The position numbers and the translations under genes were made by a program. A stretch of 9,859 bases of DNA from Akkermansia muciniphila (lineage in GTDB: Bacteria > Pseudomonadota > Gammaproteobacteria > Burkholderiales > Burkholderiaceae_C), in NCBI GenBank assembly GCA_943327015.2, contig CALPVM020000061.1, positions 1 through 9,859 on the forward strand, in the 5' to 3' direction. Under the pieces are notes generated by a model, which made no database searches, was not told where the DNA came from, and saw nothing but the letters and a program-made list of their open reading frames with translations. Shown piece after piece: positions 4,844 to 9,859 of the stretch. Positions within the stretch are counted from its first letter, which is position 1; every line of letters begins with the position of its first letter.

Positions 4844-7387
4844 GTGATTACGACTTCCCCCGCAAAAAATAATGATGTGTCTGCTTTGGATCAACTCACC
4901 GGAGGCGCTTTTAGTGCAGCTACATCTGGCGAGCGAGCCGCCCGAGTACGTGATTGGTTGCTTCAAAACCCTACAGCAGAACTGCTGGCCGACGCCTTTA
5001 AAGAGCTGAGTGTTAAAGATAAAGGCGCGGCCAAATTGGTGCGTGAGCGTTTGGACGATATCAAACGTTCCAAGTTGCAAGAAACCATCGCCGCCGAGTG
5101 GGCGGCTAAAGCGCAGGCTCTGATAGAGATGGGAAAGCTCAATATTGCTGATGCATTGGCTTGGCAGCGTGATGCCGCCAAAGCTGGAGCGCCTCTGAGC
5201 AAAGAGCCACTGCTGGGTCTCAAAGGGTCGTTGCTTGAAAGGGTGCGTGGTATTGAAGATTTGCAGCACCAGGTGCAGGTGCAGCGTGAGGCCGCAGTAT
5301 TGCTGGCTCAGCGGATTGAGGTGCTGTCTACCAAGCCATGGCAAGATGCCCAAGCCGCTTGGGATGCATTACGTACAGATATAGCCCATTGGCAAACCCA
5401 GGCCAGCGGGTTGGTTAATCATGCAGGTTGGGCGAGTGTAGATGCCAAATTCCCACCGTTGTTGGATGCATCAAAGGGGCAGTTGTTGGTTGTGTGGGAC
5501 GCTTTTGAAGCTGCACTACAGCAAGCGGTCGTTGCGGCTCAGGATGTAGCCGCGCCATTGCCGCCGGTGACCGTTTGGGCTGAAGCACTGCGTGCCGCAC
5601 GCGGTCTGCCCTCTGAGTTGGCCACAAAACCAGCCAAGCCGAAGATTGACCCCGAAGTGCGTGCCAAAGCGCAGGCGGCCGTAAAACAAGCGCTCAGTAC
5701 CCTTGAGCAGGAAATGGATCAAGGTCACAGCAAGGCCAGTGCCGGCGCAGCGGCTGCACTACGTCAGGCCTTGAAAGAGTTCGGCAAACTTATTGATTCC
5801 AAATTAGAAAATTTGGCACACGCTGCATTAACTGCCGCAGGCGAACTGGAAGGCTGGCAGCGTTGGCGCGCAGACCAGTTGCGTGAGGAACTGGTGGCTA
5901 AGGCTGAAGCATTGCTCAAGCGCCCCGAAGGTCAAGCTTTGGGAGGACGCAAATTGCAAGAGACATTGCGTAGCCTGCGTGAGCAATGGAAGCAAACTGA
6001 TCAAGGTGGTGCGCCCAACCATGCCTTGTGGAAGCGCTTTGACGAAGCTTGCAACGAGGCCTACAAAACTGTTGAGGTATGGTTGGAAAAGGTCAAAGCT
6101 GAATCTGCCGAGCATCGTGCGCAGCGCTTGGCGTTGATTGAGGAGCTCAAAGCATGGGCAGAAGCCAACCGTCAGGCATTGGACAATGACTGGAAAGGCT
6201 TTAGTCGAGTTTTACACCAGTTTGGCGATCGCTGGCGTAATGCTGGCCATTTGGGTGAAAAGGCGTTTGCCGAATTGCAACCCCTTTGGAAGGCCGCCAT
6301 TGACCATGCTGCCGAGCCTCTGGAAACCCTGCAAAAGCAGAGCGTATCTCTGCGCGAAGCCATGATCGCAGAGGCCAAGTCGTTAGGTGCTGCAGCTATG
6401 CTCCGCGTTGATGCGGTTAAAGCCTTACAACAGCGCTGGCAGGCGCAGGTGCACGCAGTACCCATTGACCGTAAATTAGAGCAAAAACTGTGGGACGCCT
6501 TTCGTCAACCGATTGATGAAGCTTTTGAACGAAAATCCAAAGAGCGCGAAAAGGCTGAGCAAACACTTAATGCCCGTGACAAGGTGGTGTTAGATGCCGC
6601 TAAAGCTCTTGAAGCCGCGAATGCATCTGCTGATGCGCAAGCGATTCGATCCGCCATGGCTGCATTGGAGCGTGCACTTGAAGGCAAGGAAGAAACAGCT
6701 ACTGCCGTCACGCCTGTGGCGGAGCAGCCTGCACAGCCAGCTGCTGAGGTAGCTACCGCACCAATGCCGGCTAAGCCACTGATTGCTATGCGCGGAGATG
6801 ACCGACCCGGCATGAAAAAAGAGGCGGCCGCTGTAGTGCCTGCCGGACGTATGCAAAAGCGTCCAGATAGAAAAGAAAGCCCACGCACAGAAGCAGTTTT
6901 TGCTCCAATGCCACCCCGTTTGGGTGATGTGGCGTTCAGGGCTCAGCGAGATGCCATAGACAATGCGCAACTCGCATTGCGGAAGTTGGCAGCGCAGGCG
7001 CATGGAGAGTCGCTTGCTCAGCTAATCACGAGTTGGGAGCAGCGCGATGCTGGCAAAATGCCAACGGTGCAAGAGTTGGGAGCGCGTGTGAGCGCATCGG
7101 TGCGCTCAGCCTGGGTGCAAGCCGTTGCTGGCGCTGCTGCAGAGAGTGCAAAAATGCCGAGTGTTCAGGATTCTTTGTTGCGACTCGAAATGGCTGCCGA
7201 AGTGCCCACCCCAGCCGAACATTTGAACGCCCGCCGGGCCATGCAATTGCAACTGCTTACAAAACGCAATGCTCCCGCACCAGCCCAAACGTGGGGCCAA
7301 GATGTGGCTGTTGTTTTGGCGGGTATTTTTGCTGCCGAGGATGCAAGACGCCTACAAAATGTTCTCAAAATTTTATTAAAGCGTTAA
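4844..7387 (+). CDS. DUF349 domain-containing large helical protein, function unknown
   Basis: An 847-residue, Ala/Gln/Glu/Lys-rich, almost wholly helical protein without signal peptide or membrane segment, so probably cytoplasmic. I chose GTG 4844 (MITTSPAKNN); a TTG at 4814 is in frame but lacks a ribosome-binding site. The N-terminal LDQLTGGAFSAATSGERAAR is followed by a helical region to about 330. Three DUF349-type repeats follow at about 341-416, 421-495 and 496-570, each with a paired tryptophan pattern (W382/W396, W464/W482, W532/W550; the second W in an LW step). A Pro/Ala/Glu-rich linker spans about 618-690, then a conserved C-terminal domain with EVPTPAEHLNARRAM and QTWGQDVA. DUF349 proteins are widespread in bacteria but have no assigned biochemical role that I know; coiled-coil scaffolding is a guess. 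The HD-GYP gene follows 35 bases later on the same strand. Confidence 0.85.
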   Translation: MITTSPAKNNDVSALDQLTGGAFSAATSGERAARVRDWLLQNPTAELLADAFKELSVKDKGAAKLVRERLDDIKRSKLQETIAAEWAAKAQALIEMGKLNIADALAWQRDAAKAGAPLSKEPLLGLKGSLLERVRGIEDLQHQVQVQREAAVLLAQRIEVLSTKPWQDAQAAWDALRTDIAHWQTQASGLVNHAGWASVDAKFPPLLDASKGQLLVVWDAFEAALQQAVVAAQDVAAPLPPVTVWAEALRAARGLPSELATKPAKPKIDPEVRAKAQAAVKQALSTLEQEMDQGHSKASAGAAAALRQALKEFGKLIDSKLENLAHAALTAAGELEGWQRWRADQLREELVAKAEALLKRPEGQALGGRKLQETLRSLREQWKQTDQGGAPNHALWKRFDEACNEAYKTVEVWLEKVKAESAEHRAQRLALIEELKAWAEANRQALDNDWKGFSRVLHQFGDRWRNAGHLGEKAFAELQPLWKAAIDHAAEPLETLQKQSVSLREAMIAEAKSLGAAAMLRVDAVKALQQRWQAQVHAVPIDRKLEQKLWDAFRQPIDEAFERKSKEREKAEQTLNARDKVVLDAAKALEAANASADAQAIRSAMAALERALEGKEETATAVTPVAEQPAQPAAEVATAPMPAKPLIAMRGDDRPGMKKEAAAVVPAGRMQKRPDRKESPRTEAVFAPMPPRLGDVAFRAQRDAIDNAQLALRKLAAQAHGESLAQLITSWEQRDAGKMPTVQELGARVSASVRSAWVQAVAGAAAESAKMPSVQDSLLRLEMAAEVPTPAEHLNARRAMQLQLLTKRNAPAPAQTWGQDVAVVLAGIFAAEDARRLQNVLKILLKR

Positions 7388-7409
7388 TATGTAGTTTTGC
7401 TTTAATAAA
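7372..7409 (+). repeat. Perfect 11-bp stem-loop across the DUF349 stop codon
   Basis: TTTATTAAAGC (7372-7382) and GCTTTAATAAA (7399-7409) are exact inverted copies separated by a 16-base loop that contains the DUF349 stop codon TAA (7385-7387). The stem is AT-rich and no T-run follows, so it is a poor terminator. It ends just before GAGAG (7414-7418), the ribosome-binding site of the HD-GYP gene. A ribosome finishing the DUF349 gene would melt the left arm, so the hairpin may couple translation or protect the mRNA. Confidence 0.65.
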
Positions 7410-7422
7410 GGTTGAGAGCGCC

Positions 7423-9054
7423 ATGAACTCTGTTGATGCCCTGTTGCGCCGTTTAGAGCAACTGAATGCCATCGGGGCAGATCTGTCCAAAGAGCGCGAT
7501 CTTGCCTCCTTGCTGGAAAAAATTCTGGTAGCGGCTAAGTCTATTACACATGCGGATGGGGGCACGTTTTACCGCACAACAGACGATGGTGCGGCGCTTA
7601 GAGTAGAAATTTTACACAATGACTCGCTGAACATTGCCATGGGTGGCCCACACGGAAAACCCATTGTTTTTCCAGACTTGCCTTTAAAAAACTCTGATGG
7701 ACAAGCAAATGATGCTTTGGTTGCTGCCTATTGCGCCATCCATAACCAAACTGTCAACATTGCTGATGCGTACGACACGGTGAATTTTGATTTTTCGGGT
7801 ACCCGGCAATTTGATACCCGAACCGGCTACCGCTCACAGTCTTTTCTGGCTGTGCCCATGAAAGACCATGACGGATGCGTGATTGGCGTTTTGCAATTGA
7901 TTAACGCTATAAATCCCGAGACTGGCGAGGTGCAGGCATTTTCTTTGCCCGACCAGAGTTTGGCGGAGTCTTTGGCATCTCAGGCCGCTATAGCAATTAC
8001 CAACCGTAATTTGATGTTGCAGATGGAGACTTTGTTTGAGTCTTTTATCAGTTTGATCAACGTAGCGATTGACGAAAAATCGCCGTACACCGCCGGTCAT
8101 TGTGATCGTGTGCCTGCATTGACCATGATGCTGGCAGAAGCCGCCAATGCGATCCAAACAGGACCCATGCAGTCGTTTAGTATGGATGCACGTGATGTGT
8201 ATGAACTCAAGATTGCAGGTTTGTTGCATGACTGTGGCAAAGTAACTACCCCTGTGCATGTGGTTGACAAGCAAACCAAATTGCAAACCTTGTTTGATCG
8301 CATTGAATTGATTGACACCCGTTTTGAAGTACTTAAACGCGACCAAGAAATTGCGACTTTAAAAGCACAGTTGGCCTTGCGTGAAGTCAAAGATGCGCAG
8401 GCTGAAGCCAGTCTTGAGGATGGTTTGAAGATTCAGGTGCAAGAACTTGATACGCAGCGCAGTTTTTTACGCAATGCGAATCGGGGTGCAGAATTCATGT
8501 CGCCGGACGATATACAGCGCGTTAAAGACATCGCAACCATGCACCAATGGGTTGCGCCTGATGGCGCGATAGCTGCTTTTTTGAGCGATGAAGAGTTGGA
8601 AAACTTGACGATCCGTGCCGGCACCTTGACTGCCAAAGAGCGCGACATCATCAACTACCACATTGTTGCAACTATTAAGATGCTGGACCAGTTGCCATGG
8701 CCGCGACATTTAAAAAATGTACCCGAGTACGCAGGAGGCCACCACGAACGGATGGATGGAAAAGGCTACCCTAAAGGTTTAAGACGCGAGCAGATGTCGG
8801 TACAAGCACGAATTATGGGCATTGCTGATATTTTTGAGGCGCTTACTGCACGCGATCGCCCTTACAAAAAGGGGATGACCCTTTCAGAGACTATGCATAT
8901 CATGTACAAGTTCAAGTTAAATGGTCACATTGACCCGGATTTGTTTGATGTGTTTTTGTCTGAAAAAGTGTACCTGCGCTATGCAGAGCAGTATTTGGAG
9001 CCATGGCAAATCGATGAGGTTAATCCCGCACTGTGGCAGGCGGTCAGACAATAG
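7423..9054 (+). CDS. GAF plus HD-GYP protein, probable cyclic-di-GMP phosphodiesterase
   Basis: A 543-residue soluble signalling protein. I chose ATG 7423 (MNSVDALLRR), which has GAGAG five bases upstream; the frame is open further upstream only because it shadows the DUF349 gene. Residues of about 20-196 form a GAF sensor domain, ending in QSLAESLASQAAIAITNRNL and a linker helix. The HD-GYP domain runs from about 205 to 515: His226 (GHCDRV), His269-Asp270 and Lys273 (LLHDCGK), His413, His440-His441, the GKGYP signature (446-450), Asp469 (GIADIFEALTA) and RPYKKG (479-484). All expected metal ligands are present, so it is probably active, hydrolysing c-di-GMP to pGpG or GMP. About 110 residues, including a likely coiled coil (300-350), are inserted between Lys273 and His413. 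The GAF ligand is unknown. It probably shares a transcript with the DUF349 gene. Confidence 0.9.
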   Translation: MNSVDALLRRLEQLNAIGADLSKERDLASLLEKILVAAKSITHADGGTFYRTTDDGAALRVEILHNDSLNIAMGGPHGKPIVFPDLPLKNSDGQANDALVAAYCAIHNQTVNIADAYDTVNFDFSGTRQFDTRTGYRSQSFLAVPMKDHDGCVIGVLQLINAINPETGEVQAFSLPDQSLAESLASQAAIAITNRNLMLQMETLFESFISLINVAIDEKSPYTAGHCDRVPALTMMLAEAANAIQTGPMQSFSMDARDVYELKIAGLLHDCGKVTTPVHVVDKQTKLQTLFDRIELIDTRFEVLKRDQEIATLKAQLALREVKDAQAEASLEDGLKIQVQELDTQRSFLRNANRGAEFMSPDDIQRVKDIATMHQWVAPDGAIAAFLSDEELENLTIRAGTLTAKERDIINYHIVATIKMLDQLPWPRHLKNVPEYAGGHHERMDGKGYPKGLRREQMSVQARIMGIADIFEALTARDRPYKKGMTLSETMHIMYKFKLNGHIDPDLFDVFLSEKVYLRYAEQYLEPWQIDEVNPALWQAVRQ

Positions 9055-9838
9055 TGTCAAGCGACAAACGTTGCAGATTATCTTCAGCCAAATTGTTTGC
9101 AGTACGCTCAGTTTGTGCTGGGATGGTCATGCGCAATACTTCTGCGCGCTTGGCTGAGTCCATATCCCAATCGCTCAATACCCAGCGCTCATGTTGCACA
9201 TCGAGTAAGTGTTGTGCGGGTTTGTGTGTGTGACCATGAATCATGATGTGTGCTTGGTGGCTTTGCAGCCACTCCAAGGCTAGCCCGTTATTGACATCGG
9301 CATATTCTGCGCCCGATTGCTTGCGGGTTTCACTTTGCTGGCGCAGTTGCCGGGCAATGTCCTGTCGTTGTGCCAAGGGTTGACTTAAAAATTGATCTTG
9401 CCACTTTTCAGTACGCACCACTGAGCGGAATTGCATGTAGGCTGTATCATCGGTGCACAGCGCATCTCCGTGGGTAAGTAAGTAACGCTGGTGCGGTGTA
9501 ACAAGAACGCAGGGGTCTGTGATGAGCGTGGCATTACACGCGCCCATACAAGCCTGCCCTAGTAAAAAATCGCGGTTGCCATGCAAGATAAAAATTTGCA
9601 TGCGCTGTGCAGCTTGTAGCAGCAGCTGGGTGCAATGGGCCTCAAAGGTGTTGCCGCTGTCAAGCATATCATCGCCGACCCAGACCTCAAACCAATCGCC
9701 CAAAATAAACAGTGCGTCAGCCGAAGTGTGTTGAAGATACGTTTGCCACGCATGAAAAGTGGCTGGACACTCTGCCTGCAAATGCAGGTCAGAAATAAAG
9801 TCCAGCGTGCGCCAATGGGGCAGGGCGTGAATTTCCAT
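9044..9838 (-). CDS. lpxH: UDP-2,3-diacylglucosamine diphosphatase LpxH
   Basis: LpxH cleaves UDP-2,3-diacylglucosamine to lipid X and UMP at the inner-membrane surface, an early step of lipid A synthesis. The 264-residue protein is a calcineurin-like metallophosphoesterase with all metal-binding blocks: D17LH19 (SDLHL), GD48WFEVWVGDD, GN88RD, TH123GD and H201GH203TH. The order matches E. coli LpxH, where the equivalents are Asp8, His10, Asp41, Asn79, His114, His195 and His197. It is longer than E. coli LpxH (240 residues), mostly through a short N-terminal extension and a low-complexity tail after about 240. The start ATG (9838-9836) has only a weak CAGGG close upstream. Its stop overlaps the end of the convergent HD-GYP gene by 11 bases. 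Whatever lies upstream on this strand is outside the window. Confidence 0.95.
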   Translation of the reverse strand: MEIHALPHWRTLDFISDLHLQAECPATFHAWQTYLQHTSADALFILGDWFEVWVGDDMLDSGNTFEAHCTQLLLQAAQRMQIFILHGNRDFLLGQACMGACNATLITDPCVLVTPHQRYLLTHGDALCTDDTAYMQFRSVVRTEKWQDQFLSQPLAQRQDIARQLRQQSETRKQSGAEYADVNNGLALEWLQSHQAHIMIHGHTHKPAQHLLDVQHERWVLSDWDMDSAKRAEVLRMTIPAQTERTANNLAEDNLQRLSLDTIV

Positions 9839-9859
9839 GCCCTGTCAGAAGCTGGTTAG

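Noticed and set aside
7033..7422. A 130-codon N-terminal extension of the HD-GYP frame, starting inside the DUF349 gene
   Set aside because: It is a Cys/Arg-rich shadow of the DUF349 coding sequence in another frame, and the GAF domain starts properly after ATG 7423 with its own ribosome-binding site.
9839..9859. End of a gene upstream of lpxH (ppiB is a frequent neighbour)
   Set aside because: Only 21 bases are available and no frame gives recognisable residues.
1..9859. CRISPR arrays, tRNA genes, insertion sequences, attachment sites, defence or toxin-antitoxin systems
   Set aside because: No spaced direct repeats, tRNA-like cloverleaf, transposase, integrase or defence domains were seen; the window is filled by recognisable core genes.

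Overview
The window looks like chromosomal DNA of a betaproteobacterium, most likely order Burkholderiales and family Comamonadaceae. This rests on recognised protein families and wording: a 414-residue GlyA followed by nrdR, a PilY1/PilE minor-pilin cluster, a long DUF349 protein and an LpxH. Base composition is moderate rather than the high GC of most relatives. No organism name can be read from the sequence, and there are no rRNA, tRNA, CRISPR, IS or phage signs.

Layout. (1) Bases 2-1805, plus strand: the end of a type IV pilus minor-pilin operon. It holds the C-terminal part of PilY1, then PilE, then a FimT/GspH-type pseudopilin, with start and stop codons overlapping at both junctions. 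(2) 1836-3720, minus strand: a glyA-nrdR transcription unit. Its leader carries what I read as a ZTP (pfl-type) riboswitch, with P1, P2, a 3' pairing and the inter-domain pseudoknot all identifiable. A sensor of the folate-stress alarmone ZTP would then control serine hydroxymethyltransferase and, by cotranscription, the ribonucleotide-reductase repressor NrdR. (3) 3761-4501, minus strand: a membrane-anchored SLT-type lytic transglycosylase. (4) 4502-4843: a 342-base divergent intergenic region with a long hairpin and two smaller dyads. (5) 4844-9054, plus strand: a large helical DUF349 protein followed, across a perfect 11-bp stem-loop, by a GAF plus HD-GYP protein that is a probable cyclic-di-GMP phosphodiesterase. 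(6) 9044-9838, minus strand: lpxH of lipid A synthesis, overlapping the end of the HD-GYP gene by 11 bases.

Most of the protein content is ordinary housekeeping and motility/signalling gene content. I do not see an undescribed multi-gene system. The observations most worth a second look are RNA-level: the ZTP riboswitch with an enlarged junction, its possible co-control of nrdR, the hairpin upstream of the transglycosylase, and the stem-loop spanning the DUF349 stop codon. The HD-GYP domain also has an insertion of roughly 110 residues.
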